64,000 nt of DNA from assembly GCA_028281885.1 (NCBI GenBank), contig JANQJA010000008.1, forward strand, positions 62,001 through 126,000, read 5' to 3'. The notes below the pieces were generated by a model that was not told the DNA's origin, did not search any database, and saw nothing but the letters and a program-made list of their open reading frames with translations. Both the position numbers and the translations under genes were made by a program. Of this stretch, positions 27,596 through 37,846 are shown in pieces (position 1 is the first letter of the stretch; each line of letters opens with the position of its first letter). The stretch is from Pseudomonadales bacterium. GTDB taxonomy: Bacteria; Pseudomonadota; Gammaproteobacteria; Pseudomonadales; Azotimanducaceae.

Positions 27596-28084
27596 CTACT
27601 TCGCCCGATCGAGTTTGTTCTTGCCCTTGTCAAGGCGCTCGATCTCGTCCCTGAACTCTTTGATATCCTGAAAGCTGCGATACACGGACGCAAAGCGCAC
27701 ATAGGCAACATCGTCAAGCTGACGCAGCTCGTCCATGACCACCTCACCAACATCACGGGTCTTGACCTCACGCTCGCCCGTCGCACGCAGTCTGTATTTG
27801 ATACGGTTGATCAGTGATTCAATGGCCTCAAGGTCGACAGGCCTTTTCTCCAGCGCACGCAACAGACCACTGCGCAACTTTTCTTCATCAAACGGCTGGC
27901 GGGCGCCATTATTCTTGACCACCCGCGGCATGACCAGTTCCGCTGTCTCAAACGTAGTAAACCGCTCACCACACTTTTGACATTCCCGCCGACGCCGCAC
28001 CTGTTCACCCTCAGCGACCAGTCGCGAGTCGATCACCTTTGTTTCCGTATCTGAACAAAAGGGACAATGCACAGCGTTATCCAC
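27596..28084 (-). CDS. nrdR: Transcriptional repressor NrdR
   Basis: A 162-residue repressor of ribonucleotide reductase genes. The zinc ribbon is CPFC...CQKC in the first 40 residues, with [20 protein letters not shown] between. The ATP-cone domain begins at [20 protein letters not shown] and senses ATP/dATP. It heads the riboflavin operon, as in most gammaproteobacteria. Confidence 0.96.
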   Translation of the reverse strand: MDNAVHCPFCSDTETKVIDSRLVAEGEQVRRRRECQKCGERFTTFETAELVMPRVVKNNGARQPFDEEKLRSGLLRALEKRPVDLEAIESLINRIKYRLRATGEREVKTRDVGEVVMDELRQLDDVAYVRFASVYRSFQDIKEFRDEIERLDKGKNKLDRAK

Positions 28085-28205
28085 CCCCCGAAATAATCAG
28101 GCATCTTACTCTATTCATCGGTTTGCCTCCCGCCCGACCCCTCGGCGGTTCTGGTGAAAGGAAAGCTGGTACACTGCGCTCCTTCGATGTTTTCAGACAA
28201 ACCCC

Positions 28206-29879
28206 ATGGCGCAATACGTTTACACCATGCAACGGGTCGGCAAGATCGTGCCGCCGAATCGCACCATCCTCAAAGATATTTCCCTGTCATTCTTCCCCGG
28301 CGCCAAGATCGGTGTGCTGGGCCTGAATGGCGCCGGCAAATCTTCATTGCTCCGCATAATGGCGGGCGTCGATACCGACATCGTCGGCGAAGCCCGTCCT
28401 CAGCCAGGCATCAATATCGGATTCCTGGAGCAGGAACCCCGGCTTGATCCGGACAAGGATGTGCGCGGCAACGTCGAGGATGGCGTTCGCGAACTGAAGA
28501 ACCTGATCGACGAGTTCAACGCCATCAGCGATAAGTTCGCCGAACCCATGTCGGATGACGAGATGGCCGACCTGCTGGAGAAACAGGGCGAACTACAACT
28601 CAAGATCGACGCTGCCGATGGCTGGGATCTGGACCGCAAGATCGAAGTGGCAGCCGATGCGCTGCGACTGCCGCCTGATGACGCGGATGTTGCCACACTG
28701 TCCGGAGGTGAACGCCGCCGCGTCGCTCTGTGCAGGCTGTTATTGTCGAATCCCGACATGCTGCTGCTGGATGAACCCACCAACCACCTGGATGCGGAAA
28801 GTGTCGCCTGGCTTGAGCGATTTCTGAAAGATTTCCCAGGTACCGTCGTCGCCGTCACTCACGACCGATATTTTCTTGACAACGTGGCAGGCTGGATCCT
28901 GGAACTGGATCGCGGCCACGGCATCCCTTACGAAGGCAACTATACGGCCTGGCTGGAAGCAAAAGAGAAGCGACTGGAACAGGAACAGCGCCAGGAAGCT
29001 GCCCGGCAAAGATCCATCAAAAGCGAACTGGAATGGGTCAGGACTCAGCCGAAGGCTCGTCATGCCAAGAACAAGGCTCGCCTGGCGCGTTTCGAGGAAA
29101 TGAATTCGCAAGCGTTCCAGACCCGCAACGAAACGCTCGAACTCTACATTCCACCGGGACCACGCCTCGGCGACCAGGTACTCGAACTGGACCATGTCAG
29201 CAAGGGATTCAAAGAAGCACTGCTGATCGATGATCTGTCTTTCCAGGTTCCGAAAGGCGCGATCGTCGGCATCATCGGTGGCAATGGCGCCGGTAAATCG
29301 ACGCTCTTTCGCATGATCGCCGGGCAGGAAAGCCCGGACAGCGGCGAGCTTCGCCTCGGCGAGACGGTGGAACTCGGCTATGTGGACCAGAGCCGGGACG
29401 CCCTGGACGGCAGCAAGAATGTCTGGGAGGAAATTTCCGAGGGCCACGAGATACTCAAGATCGGCAAGTACGAGACCCAGAGTCGCGGCTATGTGAGTCG
29501 ATTCAACTTCAAGGGCGCCGATCAGCAGAAACTGGTCAAGGATCTTTCCGGCGGCGAACGCAACCGCGTCCACCTGGCCAGGCTGCTGAAGAAGGGAGCC
29601 AACTTCCTGCTGCTGGACGAACCCACCAACGATCTTGATGTCGAGACACTGCGGGCACTGGAAACCGCCATCGAAGCGTTTCCCGGTACCATCATGGTGA
29701 TCTCGCACGACCGCTGGTTCCTGGATCGAATCGCCACCCACATGCTCGCCTTCGAGGGCGACAGTCAGGTGGTCTGGTTCGACGGCAACTATTCAGAATA
29801 CGAAGAAGACCTGAAACGTCGCACGGGCACAACGAGTCTGGTGCCCCACAGGATCAAACACCGCAAACTGGCGTCCTGA
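28206..29879 (+). CDS. ettA: Energy-dependent translational throttle protein EttA
   Basis: A 557-residue ABC-F ATPase that binds the ribosomal E site and regulates the first elongation step according to ATP/ADP. Two ATPase domains are seen: Walker [10 protein letters not shown] and GGNGAGKST, with signature [11 protein letters not shown] and [11 protein letters not shown]. Between them is the charged interdomain linker ([20 protein letters not shown]). There is no membrane domain. It is a single-gene unit, divergent from nrdR. Confidence 0.96.
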   Translation: MAQYVYTMQRVGKIVPPNRTILKDISLSFFPGAKIGVLGLNGAGKSSLLRIMAGVDTDIVGEARPQPGINIGFLEQEPRLDPDKDVRGNVEDGVRELKNLIDEFNAISDKFAEPMSDDEMADLLEKQGELQLKIDAADGWDLDRKIEVAADALRLPPDDADVATLSGGERRRVALCRLLLSNPDMLLLDEPTNHLDAESVAWLERFLKDFPGTVVAVTHDRYFLDNVAGWILELDRGHGIPYEGNYTAWLEAKEKRLEQEQRQEAARQRSIKSELEWVRTQPKARHAKNKARLARFEEMNSQAFQTRNETLELYIPPGPRLGDQVLELDHVSKGFKEALLIDDLSFQVPKGAIVGIIGGNGAGKSTLFRMIAGQESPDSGELRLGETVELGYVDQSRDALDGSKNVWEEISEGHEILKIGKYETQSRGYVSRFNFKGADQQKLVKDLSGGERNRVHLARLLKKGANFLLLDEPTNDLDVETLRALETAIEAFPGTIMVISHDRWFLDRIATHMLAFEGDSQVVWFDGNYSEYEEDLKRRTGTTSLVPHRIKHRKLAS

Positions 29880-29983
29880 ACCATTCGAGAGCGATGCAAC
29901 TCTACCCGCTGGCAAGGGTCCAACAGGACAGATCAGGCCGGTGCCAGATCCCATCTGCCCAACCAACCGAAAGAGTTCGCGCA

Positions 29984-30247
29984 ATGTTACGTCTACTACT
30001 GAGCCTCGCTCTCGCAACCGTCATGACGACGGCCACAGCAGACCATCACGGACACAAGGATCCGGCCGCCCACGACATGAAGGAACAAGATAAAGCCAAG
30101 ATCGATGCCCAGATGAAGGCCATGGAGTCCGAGGGCATGGTGCACAGCGACCAGGAGACCGATAAGGCCAGGATCGAGGCCCAGATGAAAGCGATGGAGT
30201 CCGAGGGCATGGTGCACGATGATCACGAGGCGGCGAAAGCCGAGTAG
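29984..30247 (+). CDS. Small secreted His/Met-rich protein with a 24-residue tandem repeat
   Basis: An 87-residue protein, not recognised as a known family. A signal peptide (to about residue 19, TATA) is followed by HHGHKDPAAH and two near-identical 24-residue units (36-59 and 60-83), each with the core AQMKAMESEGMVH. The mature part is very charged, His- and Met-containing, and probably helical. Metal binding is conceivable but not shown. The start at 29984 gives the clean leader. It is 105 bases after ettA on the same strand. Confidence 0.65.
   Translation: MLRLLLSLALATVMTTATADHHGHKDPAAHDMKEQDKAKIDAQMKAMESEGMVHSDQETDKARIEAQMKAMESEGMVHDDHEAAKAE
30089..30232 (+). repeat. Two tandem 72-bp coding repeats
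   Basis: Units at 30089-30160 and 30161-30232 encode DKAKIDAQMKAMESEGMVHS... and DKARIEAQMKAMESEGMVHD.... Identity is high at the DNA level too, which suggests recent duplication inside the gene. The unit count could vary between strains. Confidence 0.8.
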
Positions 30248-30318
30248 TTTCGCCATCGCTGGCTGGCCGGCTGCCTGATCGGCTATGCTCATCAACGACC
30301 GATCACGAGGCCAGAACC

Positions 30319-30831
30319 GTGAGCGACCTTGCCGTCTACGCATCCTACGCTGAGATATTCAGCGCTCTCGCCATTATCGGCGGCGCCATCTTTGGCCTCG
30401 TGCAGCTGCACGAGTTCCGCCAACGACGTCGCTACAATTCCACCGTCGATCTGTGTCGCGGATTTTCCGAACCGGAACTGGGCAAGGCCATCACACTCCT
30501 GCGCGACCTGCCCGAAGACATCAGTGGCGAAGACTTTGCTGCCAGGGGTAAGGAATACGAGGCGGCTGCCCTGGTTCTTGGCATGACCTTCGAGTCCATT
30601 GGTCTACTCGTCTACATGCGAGCCGCGTCATTTACCGTCGTACAACAACTGACGGGCGGTTTGCTGCTCATGATCTGGCGACGCATCGGCAACTGGGTGA
30701 TCATGACCAGGCAAACGCACAACAACCCCCGCTTCGGCGAGTGGGTGCAGTGGCTGGCAGAAAGAATTGAGGCTGAGGAAAGTACCATGACCCCGGCTTA
30801 TGAAGCCTACGCAGACTGGAAGAAAGACTGA
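30319..30831 (+). CDS. DUF4760-like membrane protein
   Basis: A 170-residue protein of unknown function. One membrane segment lies near the N-terminus (YAEIFSALAIIGGAIFGLVQL), followed by a helical cytosolic part with EAAALVLGMTFESIGLLVYMRAASFTVVQQL and WRRIGNWVIMTRQTHNNPRFGEW, as in DUF4760 proteins. The start is GTG at 30319. The family assignment rests on overall layout and segments recalled, so it is tentative. Confidence 0.7.
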   Translation: MSDLAVYASYAEIFSALAIIGGAIFGLVQLHEFRQRRRYNSTVDLCRGFSEPELGKAITLLRDLPEDISGEDFAARGKEYEAAALVLGMTFESIGLLVYMRAASFTVVQQLTGGLLLMIWRRIGNWVIMTRQTHNNPRFGEWVQWLAERIEAEESTMTPAYEAYADWKKD

Positions 30832-30915
30832 GAACCCCGCGCGAGATGCGCATCCTTCCTCCAATCAGGCGAGACCAGCTGACGTCAAATATTCCCCGGG
30901 TCGCGCCTCATTGAC

Positions 30916-31323
30916 CTAATGGTCGGGAAGTTCCGCATACCGTGGGTGGTCGCCGGCAAATTCATACCCGGCAGGCTTGTCTGCCAGGTAGATTTCTCCG
31001 GCGAGCCGAAACGGCTGTTCGTCAAAGGCGCCGCACCACATCATGTAGCGATTCGGCTTTAGCAGGTAAAACAGGTTTGAGCCACAGCGCTGGCAGAAAC
31101 CTCTTGCTGCCCACTCAGATGACTCGAAACGGGTAATGTTTGGTTCGCCATCGAATGTCACCGAACCCACTTCTACCGCCATCGCCGGACCGCCATTCCA
31201 GCGACGGCACATGGAACAATGACAGGCGTGAACCTCACTGCTCACTTCCCTCGCTTCAAATGTGACAGCGCCACACAGGCAACGCCCCTTGGCATCCATA
31301 TTATCTATCCCATGCTCACTCAC
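30916..31323 (-). CDS. GFA-family zinc protein
   Basis: A 135-residue member of the glutathione-dependent formaldehyde-activating (GFA/CENP-V) family, which binds zinc through several Cys pairs: CLCGAVTF, CHCSMCRRW and FCQRCGSNLF. Most members have no proven activity. A GTG start at 31323 overlaps the cupin gene stop by 8 bases; an ATG at 31299 is an alternative giving a slightly shorter protein. It is co-directional with the cupin gene. Confidence 0.85.
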   Translation of the reverse strand: MSEHGIDNMDAKGRCLCGAVTFEAREVSSEVHACHCSMCRRWNGGPAMAVEVGSVTFDGEPNITRFESSEWAARGFCQRCGSNLFYLLKPNRYMMWCGAFDEQPFRLAGEIYLADKPAGYEFAGDHPRYAELPDH

Positions 31324-31624
31324 AGTTTGGCTGCGGATCGACGCCCGAATCGCGATAGAAAATCACAACCTCATGGTATTCCACTTCGCCGCAGTTCAGC
31401 GCCCGATGTTCGCGACCCGTCGGTTCATCCCATCCGGCGAGCCCCGGTTCCACATCGAACTCCAGCGTCTGGCCATCCAGGTACTCAATCCTGAGCCGGT
31501 CACCCGCCACCACGACCGTGAAACGGCGACACACATCCGTATGCCAGTGCGTCGCCTCACCGGGCGCCAGCGTCATTCGGCGAATGAGGCGAGTCGGCTC
31601 ATCAGACAGGGTTTCCACTTTCAC
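31316..31624 (-). CDS. Small cupin-like protein
   Basis: A 102-residue single cupin barrel. The metal-site motif region is GEATHWHTDVCRRFTVVVAG, and the second half contains the Gly/Pro-rich turn and GREHRALNCGEVEYHEVVIF. Specific function unknown. It precedes the GFA gene with a short overlap, so the two are probably co-transcribed. Confidence 0.75.
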   Translation of the reverse strand: MKVETLSDEPTRLIRRMTLAPGEATHWHTDVCRRFTVVVAGDRLRIEYLDGQTLEFDVEPGLAGWDEPTGREHRALNCGEVEYHEVVIFYRDSGVDPQPNCE

Positions 31625-31711
31625 AGCGATCTCTTGTGCAATCTGGTGTGTCCACCGCCAATCTTATTGCATCAGCAGGGACCGCGTCTCCCACCAGAAA
31701 ACCCCCGCCAA

Positions 31712-33082
31712 TCAGGCATCTATCGCGTCAAGAGCCTCAGAGAGCCGGGTCACCGGCGTGATCTGCACCCCTTCTATCGGCTGTTTTGGCATATTGCCCC
31801 GGGGAATGATGGCGCGCCGGAAACCGTGTTTCGCCGCCTCGCGGAGTCGTTCCTGGCCACTGGGAACGGGGCGGATCTCGCCGGACAGCCCCACTTCGCC
31901 AAAGCACACAAGGTCGGAGGCCAATGCCCGATTGCGGAAACTCGACACGACCGCCAGCAGCATCGCGAGATCACTTGAAGTTTCAGCGACCCGAATACCG
32001 CCAACCGCATTGACGAAGACATCCTGGTCGCCGACCTGGAGGCCACCATGCCGATGCAGTACCGCCAGCAACATGGCCAGACGATTCTGCTCAAAGCCGA
32101 CGGCGACCCGGCGCGGGTTGCCCAGGGCGCTCGCATCCACCAGCGCCTGGGCTTCAACCAGTAGCGGGCGGGTACCCTCCCACACCACCATGACGATACT
32201 GCCGGGGGTCGGCTCTTCCGCCCGGGAAAGGAAAATCGCGGACGGATTCGCGACTTCCTGCATCCCCTTGTCAGTCATCGCGAAGATGCCCAGCTCGTTC
32301 ACCGCACCGAACCGGTTCTTGCTGCTGCGCAGGGTCCGATATCGACTGTCCGGCTCTCCCTCCAGCATGATGAAACAGTCGATCATGTGTTCAAGCACAC
32401 GGGGTCCAGCGAGATTGCCTTCCTTGGTCACATGACCCACCAGCAACAATACCGTGCCCATTTTCTTGGCATGCTGAATCAGCGTTGCGGCAGATTCCCT
32501 GACCTGGGCAACACCCCCGGGCGCTGAATCGACGTCCTCAAGGTACATGACCTGGATCGAGTCGATCACGATCAGATCCGGCTTGAATTCCTCCCAGGCG
32601 GCAATAATGGTATCGACGCTGGTTTGCGCCATGACCTTCAGTTCATCCTGCGGCAGGTTGAGGCGGCGCGCACGCATGGCCACCTGAGAAAGACTTTCCT
32701 CACCGGTGACATATAGCGCCCGATGCTGACCGGCGAGGTTGCACATGACCTGAATCAACAACGTACTTTTGCCGGCACCGGGACTACCGCTCACCAGCAC
32801 GGCTGAACCGGGTACCAGGCCACCGCCCAACACTCGATCAAGCTCATTCATGCTGGTCCGAAGTCGCGGCAGGTCCGTCGATGACACCTCGGCTAACGTC
32901 TGGACGGACTGGAATTCACCGGCAAACCCTCGTTTGCGTGCCCGGACGACAGTCGTTTCAACCGACAGGCGCGACAGCGTATTCCAGGCCTTGCATTCCG
33001 TACACTGACCCTGCCATTTGGCGTATTCCGCGCCGCAGTCGCTACACACATAAACTGTTTTCGTTTTTGCTGTTTTAGCCAC
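31712..33082 (-). CDS. radA: DNA repair protein RadA
   Basis: A 456-residue RecA-like ATPase that drives branch migration in homologous recombination. The N-terminal zinc finger is CSDCGAEYAKWQGQCTEC, Walker A is GSPGAGKST, the RadA-specific KNRFG motif is in SSKNRFGAVNE, and the C-terminal part is Lon-like. I start it at the GTG at 33082, one base after the alr stop, which gives the usual MAKTKTVYVC-type opening. A GTG at 33112 would add 10 residues inside alr. Confidence 0.95.
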   Translation of the reverse strand: MAKTAKTKTVYVCSDCGAEYAKWQGQCTECKAWNTLSRLSVETTVVRARKRGFAGEFQSVQTLAEVSSTDLPRLRTSMNELDRVLGGGLVPGSAVLVSGSPGAGKSTLLIQVMCNLAGQHRALYVTGEESLSQVAMRARRLNLPQDELKVMAQTSVDTIIAAWEEFKPDLIVIDSIQVMYLEDVDSAPGGVAQVRESAATLIQHAKKMGTVLLLVGHVTKEGNLAGPRVLEHMIDCFIMLEGEPDSRYRTLRSSKNRFGAVNELGIFAMTDKGMQEVANPSAIFLSRAEEPTPGSIVMVVWEGTRPLLVEAQALVDASALGNPRRVAVGFEQNRLAMLLAVLHRHGGLQVGDQDVFVNAVGGIRVAETSSDLAMLLAVVSSFRNRALASDLVCFGEVGLSGEIRPVPSGQERLREAAKHGFRRAIIPRGNMPKQPIEGVQITPVTRLSEALDAIDA

Positions 33083-33083
33083 G

Positions 33084-34142
33084 TCAGCCCCGACAGAACT
33101 CGCGCCCGACACGACCCGTTAGCCCGGACATGAGCGTATAGCCGATCGTCCCGTGCAACGAAGCAATCTCCTCGATGGGTAGACCGCGACCCCACAAGAT
33201 GACGGTATCACCCGGTTCAACCTGATCCCCGGCGTCGAGCTCGACAAATGTCAGGTCCATCGATATCCGTCCCACCACACCGCGACGCTGGCCTCCAACC
33301 AGGACCGGTGTGCCCTCGGGCAGTTCACGCGGATAACCGTCGGCATAGCCAATCCCGATCACCGCAACACGAGTGTCCTTCGCGGCGACCCACGTACTGC
33401 CATAGCCGATCGATTCGCCCACTGTTATTCGGTTCACGGATACCACGGGCGCCGTCAGCGTCATCGCCGCCTTAAGGCGGTCGTCAGGTTGAGCACCCGG
33501 GGCACATCCGTACAACATGATGCCCGGCCTGATCCAGTCAAGGTGACTCGAAGGATAGTTGATGATGGCACCGGAGTTCGCAATCGACAGTGCGACATCC
33601 AGGTCGTGGGTCATTTCCATAAATACATCAATCTGGTCCAGATTCTCACGATGACCCGGATCATCCGCATTCGCCAGATGACTCATGACGCCAATCACAT
33701 TCAGCGATTCGCCCTGGGTCATGCCAGCGCGAAACTCCTCGACCGAAAATCCCAACCGGTGCATACCCGTATCCACCTTGACCCAGACCGGTATGTCCAC
33801 GTGGTTTGAAGCTTTCAGCAAATCGACCTGATAGCGGCTATGCAGTACAGGCGTGAGACGATCAATGCGGAGCGCTTCGAGCTCCTCATTATCGATGAAT
33901 CCTTCAAGGACAACGATAGGCGAAGTAATCCCGGCCGCCCGGAGTGACATACCTTCTTCGACCCGCGCGACCGCAAGCGCATCAACATCGCCCAGCAGCC
34001 TGCTGACTTCCACCGCACCGTGACCATAGGCATCTGCCTTGACCACCGCCATGGACCGACTCCGCGGAGCGAACTGCCTGGCCAGTTCCAGATTCGCCTG
34101 GATGGCATCAAGATGGATACGGGCAACCGGACGGTTTTGCAT
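33084..34142 (-). CDS. alr: Alanine racemase
   Basis: A 352-residue PLP enzyme that makes D-alanine for peptidoglycan. The PLP lysine is Lys35 in VVKADAYGHG, and the catalytic Tyr lies in GESIGYGSTWVA. It overlaps dnaB by one base and radA follows within one base, matching the order dnaB-alr-radA in related genomes. Confidence 0.96.
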   Translation of the reverse strand: MQNRPVARIHLDAIQANLELARQFAPRSRSMAVVKADAYGHGAVEVSRLLGDVDALAVARVEEGMSLRAAGITSPIVVLEGFIDNEELEALRIDRLTPVLHSRYQVDLLKASNHVDIPVWVKVDTGMHRLGFSVEEFRAGMTQGESLNVIGVMSHLANADDPGHRENLDQIDVFMEMTHDLDVALSIANSGAIINYPSSHLDWIRPGIMLYGCAPGAQPDDRLKAAMTLTAPVVSVNRITVGESIGYGSTWVAAKDTRVAVIGIGYADGYPRELPEGTPVLVGGQRRGVVGRISMDLTFVELDAGDQVEPGDTVILWGRGLPIEEIASLHGTIGYTLMSGLTGRVGREFCRG

Positions 34143-35512
34143 CAGGGATAATCGTCGTATCCCTGGGCCAGGTCCTCAAACTTCGTATACTGACCAAAGA
34201 ACTTGAGCCTGCGGGTACCGATCGGCCCGTTACGTTGTTTCAGGATGATGGCCTCGGCAACCCCCTTATCTGGTGAGTCCTCGTGGTAGACCTCGTCTCG
34301 GTAGATCGCAATGATGACGTCCGCATCCTGCTCAATGGCACCGGATTCCCGCAGGTCAGACATGATCGGCCGTTTGTCGTTCCTTTGCTCAAGCCCCCGG
34401 TTGAGCTGAGAGCCGGCAATCAGCGGACAGTTGAATTCCTTGGCAATATTTTTCAGCGTGCGCGAGATCTCACTGATCTCCGTCGCCCGGTTCTCCACAT
34501 TGCCCGGCACCTGCATCAGCTGCAGATAGTCGACCACGATCAGCCCGATATCGCCATGTTCGCGGGCGATTCGGCGCGTCCGGGAGCGCAGCTCGTTCGG
34601 TGTGATGCCGCCGGTATCGTCAACAAAGAGCGGACGATCATTCAGCATCGTCACAGCGGATGTCAGGCGGGGCCAGTCATCATCCTCAAGCTGGCCACTG
34701 CGAATCTTGCTCTGGTTGATGTTGCCCAACGATGACAGCATACGCATGATCAGTGAGTCGGCCGGCATCTCCAGCGAAAACACCACCACCGGCGCATCGC
34801 CTCTGATCACCGCGTTCTCCGCCATATTCATCATCAGTGACGTCTTGCCCATGGAGGGACGACCGGCAATCACGATCAGATCCCCATCCTGCAACCCCTG
34901 GGTCATGTGATCGATGTCGGCAAAACCGGTCGACAGCCCGGTCAGCGCACCCTTGGTCTGAAACAATTCATCAATCCGCTGTACCGCACGGGTCAGCAGC
35001 GGGCGAACCCCCGCCGGGCCACCGCTGGTCGGGCGGGAATCGGCAATCTGGAACACCCTGGATTCAGCCACGTCGATCAGTGTCGCCGCATCGCGGCCCT
35101 GGGGATTGAAACCGCTGTCCGCAATCTGGTTACCGGCGGAGATCAGTTCACGCAGGGTTGCCCGTTCGTTGACGATCTCGGCGTAGGCCCTGACGTTGGT
35201 CGCACTGGGGGTCGAACCGGCAAGTTCCGACAGTGCTGCCATACCACCGATGTTGTCCAGTTCGCCGGCACCATCCAGCGCCTCGGCAATCGTCACGATA
35301 TCAAGCGGTTTGTTCTGTTCTGCAAGACTCAGCATGCAGCGAAAGATGATGCGGTGGTCGGAACGATAAAAATCTTCCGGGGTGATAATCTCCGCAACTC
35401 GCTCAAAGGCGTCTTCATCGATCATCAGCCCACCGAGCACGGAGCGCTCTGCCTCAAGCGAATGGGGCGGAACCTTCAGGATTGCTGCGGTATCGTCGGA
35501 CGCTAAAGCCAA
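34142..35512 (-). CDS. dnaB: Replicative DNA helicase DnaB
   Basis: A 456-residue hexameric helicase. The N-terminal domain begins PPHSLEAERSVLGGLMIDEDAF, and the RecA-like domain has Walker A GRPSMGKTS, Walker B LIVVDYLQLM and the R-finger region. Length is normal and there is no intein. It lies downstream of rplI with a 176-base gap. Confidence 0.97.
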   Translation of the reverse strand: MALASDDTAAILKVPPHSLEAERSVLGGLMIDEDAFERVAEIITPEDFYRSDHRIIFRCMLSLAEQNKPLDIVTIAEALDGAGELDNIGGMAALSELAGSTPSATNVRAYAEIVNERATLRELISAGNQIADSGFNPQGRDAATLIDVAESRVFQIADSRPTSGGPAGVRPLLTRAVQRIDELFQTKGALTGLSTGFADIDHMTQGLQDGDLIVIAGRPSMGKTSLMMNMAENAVIRGDAPVVVFSLEMPADSLIMRMLSSLGNINQSKIRSGQLEDDDWPRLTSAVTMLNDRPLFVDDTGGITPNELRSRTRRIAREHGDIGLIVVDYLQLMQVPGNVENRATEISEISRTLKNIAKEFNCPLIAGSQLNRGLEQRNDKRPIMSDLRESGAIEQDADVIIAIYRDEVYHEDSPDKGVAEAIILKQRNGPIGTRRLKFFGQYTKFEDLAQGYDDYP

Positions 35513-35641
35513 AGAAGTGCCACGTATTGTTGTACTCGATGGGGGAGGTCTAGGTTAAAGCCTTCCTGGCAAGACAACAATGTGAAAGCTGTGGATAGAC
35601 TGTGGAAAGAACGAACCGATTCGAACGAACCGGATGCGACA

Positions 35642-35671
35642 ATGACCGGTAGCGATGGCGCCGCCGGTCAT
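35642..35671. other. Perfect dyad between rplI and dnaB
   Basis: ATGACCGG pairs with CCGGTCAT across a 14-base loop that itself contains GC-rich self-complementary bases. It lies just after the rplI stop on the minus strand. No T-tract follows, so it is not a clear intrinsic terminator; it could attenuate or protect the 3' end of rplI mRNA. The remaining bases up to dnaB show no other feature. Confidence 0.4.
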
Positions 35672-35688
35672 CTGACTTAAAGACGCGA

Positions 35689-36138
35689 TCAGGCCTCTGC
35701 GATCACGCCAACTTTCATCGTTGCAACCACTTCCGGATGGAGCTGGATATCGATGTCGTACTCACCCAGTTCGCGGATCGGCCCGTCCGGCAGCATCACT
35801 TCACTGTTATCGATCGCAATATCTCGTTTCTGAGCCGCATCAACGATGTCACGAACCGTGACAGAGCCAAACAACTTGCCTTCATCTCCGGCTTTGACGG
35901 TGATCGTGACATCAAGCGCGTTTACCTGCTCCGCGCGCTTCTCAGCTTCAGCCAGTTTTTCCCTCTCGACACGCTCAAGCTCGGCACGACGTTCTTCAAA
36001 CTGGGCGATATTCGCCTTGGTCGCCGGGACCGCCTTGTTCTGCGGAATGAGGAAATTACGACCATAGCCTGCCTTGACGGAAACGGTGTCGCCCAGATCG
36101 CCCAGGTTAACAATCTTCTCAAGCAGTATGACTTCCAT
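35689..36138 (-). CDS. rplI: Ribosomal protein L9
   Basis: A 149-residue large-subunit protein. The N-terminal RNA-binding domain starts [30 protein letters not shown], followed by the long central helix ([24 protein letters not shown]) and the C-terminal domain. It is downstream of the DUF2232 gene in the rpsF-rpsR-rplI order. Confidence 0.97.
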   Translation of the reverse strand: MEVILLEKIVNLGDLGDTVSVKAGYGRNFLIPQNKAVPATKANIAQFEERRAELERVEREKLAEAEKRAEQVNALDVTITVKAGDEGKLFGSVTVRDIVDAAQKRDIAIDNSEVMLPDGPIRELGEYDIDIQLHPEVVATMKVGVIAEA

Positions 36139-36152
36139 GATTTACCTCGTAC

Positions 36153-37007
36153 TTAATCCCCGCCTCGGGGATTGTCTCGTGATTGAATTCGTTGTCTTAG
36201 ATTCAGCCCACTGTCAATCAGTGCGACTGACGCCAGTATGGGCAACATAATCTGTATCATCAGGATGGACAGCATGTAGAAGGCAACGAGCCATCCCACC
36301 GGCAAACCCCGCGCCTTGACGAACCAGTGAACAAAACCCACACCAGCGATCACCAGCGGCACAGTCAGCAGCGGCAGCCAGCGGCCCAGTAGCGGGCTAT
36401 CCACCATAAAGGCCAATACCATCAGCACAACAATAATGCCGCTCATCACCGGCGATAGCCGGAATCCGTGTATCTCTTTACCAAACCCTCCCGGGTTGTA
36501 CAGCATGCTCTGCATCCAGCGCGCAAGCATGATCGCCAGCAACATCGACAGGGTATGCCCCGTGGCAAACAACCCCACCAGGAGCTGCGTCGCCTGCTGC
36601 CGGGTAACCTGCTGCGCCTGATCAACTACCTCGAAATACCAGTCGACAATCATCGCCAGCGCCTCCGCTGACGTCAGCTGGAATACCAGTCCGGCAATGA
36701 CCGACAGGACCATGGCGGCGGCCAGCGTCAGCTCCCAGGACATGGTCACCCGCAATACGTGGGCCAGCACAAAGGTACCAAGCACCACCAGTAGCGGCAT
36801 GGCATCGTTATTGAACGCGTACCAGCCAATCAGCGGCAGGCTTGACCACAACAGCACAAAAGCCCCTTCGGCGATGCCACGACGCAGCACCACCAGGGCG
36901 ATAACCGCAGAACCGAGCCAGTGCAGCAATGGTAATGCAGACGCGGCAACGCCTGCACCGACCGCGTGCAGTCGGCTGCGCATGACAAATTCGGCGAAAG
37001 CACGCAT
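36153..37007 (-). CDS. DUF2232 membrane protein
   Basis: A 284-residue integral membrane protein with about 8 hydrophobic segments. DUF2232 proteins (also YybS-like) lie between rpsR and rplI in many proteobacteria; the function is unknown. The ATG at 37007 was chosen over a GTG immediately before it (37010). The C-terminal part LNLRQRIQSRDNPRGGD is cytosolic and charged, and the gene ends 15 bases before the rplI start. Confidence 0.85.
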   Translation of the reverse strand: MRAFAEFVMRSRLHAVGAGVAASALPLLHWLGSAVIALVVLRRGIAEGAFVLLWSSLPLIGWYAFNNDAMPLLVVLGTFVLAHVLRVTMSWELTLAAAMVLSVIAGLVFQLTSAEALAMIVDWYFEVVDQAQQVTRQQATQLLVGLFATGHTLSMLLAIMLARWMQSMLYNPGGFGKEIHGFRLSPVMSGIIVVLMVLAFMVDSPLLGRWLPLLTVPLVIAGVGFVHWFVKARGLPVGWLVAFYMLSILMIQIMLPILASVALIDSGLNLRQRIQSRDNPRGGD

Positions 37008-37035
37008 CACTTGGCTGCCTGCTGGCGAAATCGAC

Positions 37036-37263
37036 TTACAGGTGTGAGTCGGTGTACGGAATCAACGAAAGATAACGTGCCCGCTTGATGGCCTTCGCAA
37101 GCTGTCGCTGATATCGCGCCTTTGTGCCTGTAATTCGGCTCGGTACGATTTTTCCGGTTTCAGACACGTACTGCTTGAGTACGTCGATGTCCTTGTAATC
37201 AATCTCGGTGACACCCTCGGCAGTAAACCGGCAGTATTTTCTGCGTCGATAAAAACGTGACAT
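37036..37263 (-). CDS. rpsR: Ribosomal protein S18
   Basis: A 75-residue small-subunit protein that binds S6 in the 30S platform. It has the typical [13 protein letters not shown] start and [28 protein letters not shown] core. The single Cys in YCRF is conserved in this type. Its start overlaps the rpsF stop by one base. Confidence 0.97.
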   Translation of the reverse strand: MSRFYRRRKYCRFTAEGVTEIDYKDIDVLKQYVSETGKIVPSRITGTKARYQRQLAKAIKRARYLSLIPYTDSHL

Positions 37264-37724
37264 TAGCTGGCCTCCTCCTCGGTTTCGGTTTCGGGTTCGT
37301 CCTCGACATCGTTGTCGTCACTATCATTGTCACCGTCAGCATCAGCATCTGAATCGACAGAAGCACTTCGCGCCTCTTCTCGTTCCTTGCGCTCACGACT
37401 CTCGCGTTCCTGCTTCATGATCGGCGAATCATCGGTTTCCGCATGCTTCTTGGTCATGATCAGGTTGCGGATCACAGCGTCATTGAAGCGGAACGCTGTC
37501 TCGATTTCATCGAGCACTTCCTTGCTGCATTCGATATTCAGCAGCACGTAGTGTGCCTTGTGAATCTTGTGAATCGGGTAGGCAAGCTGCCGACGACCCC
37601 AGTCCTCGGTCCGGTGAATCTTGCCGCCGCCCTCAACAATCAGGTTGGAGTATCGTTCAATCATGCCAGGCACCTGTTCGCTTTGATCAGGGTGCACCAG
37701 AAAGACGATTTCGTAATGTCTCAT
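37263..37724 (-). CDS. rpsF: Ribosomal protein S6 with long acidic tail
   Basis: A 153-residue S6. The core starts [21 protein letters not shown] and ends near [17 protein letters not shown] basic/acidic linker and a tail of about 35 residues rich in Asp, Glu and Ser follow ([20 protein letters not shown]). E. coli S6 also has an acidic tail, which RimK extends with glutamates; this one is longer and encoded. The ATG at 37724 has GAGAGGAG upstream. Confidence 0.95.
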   Translation of the reverse strand: MRHYEIVFLVHPDQSEQVPGMIERYSNLIVEGGGKIHRTEDWGRRQLAYPIHKIHKAHYVLLNIECSKEVLDEIETAFRFNDAVIRNLIMTKKHAETDDSPIMKQERESRERKEREEARSASVDSDADADGDNDSDDNDVEDEPETETEEEAS

Positions 37725-37846
37725 CAGTGGCTCCTCTCGGGTTAATGCCTCCCTCAGCGCAGTGCCGGGTGAAGCAAGGAGAAATTTAGGGACGCGAAGT
37801 GTAGAGGAAGCCCTGGAGTGTTGCAACCGCCCTCATACAGGGGTTT

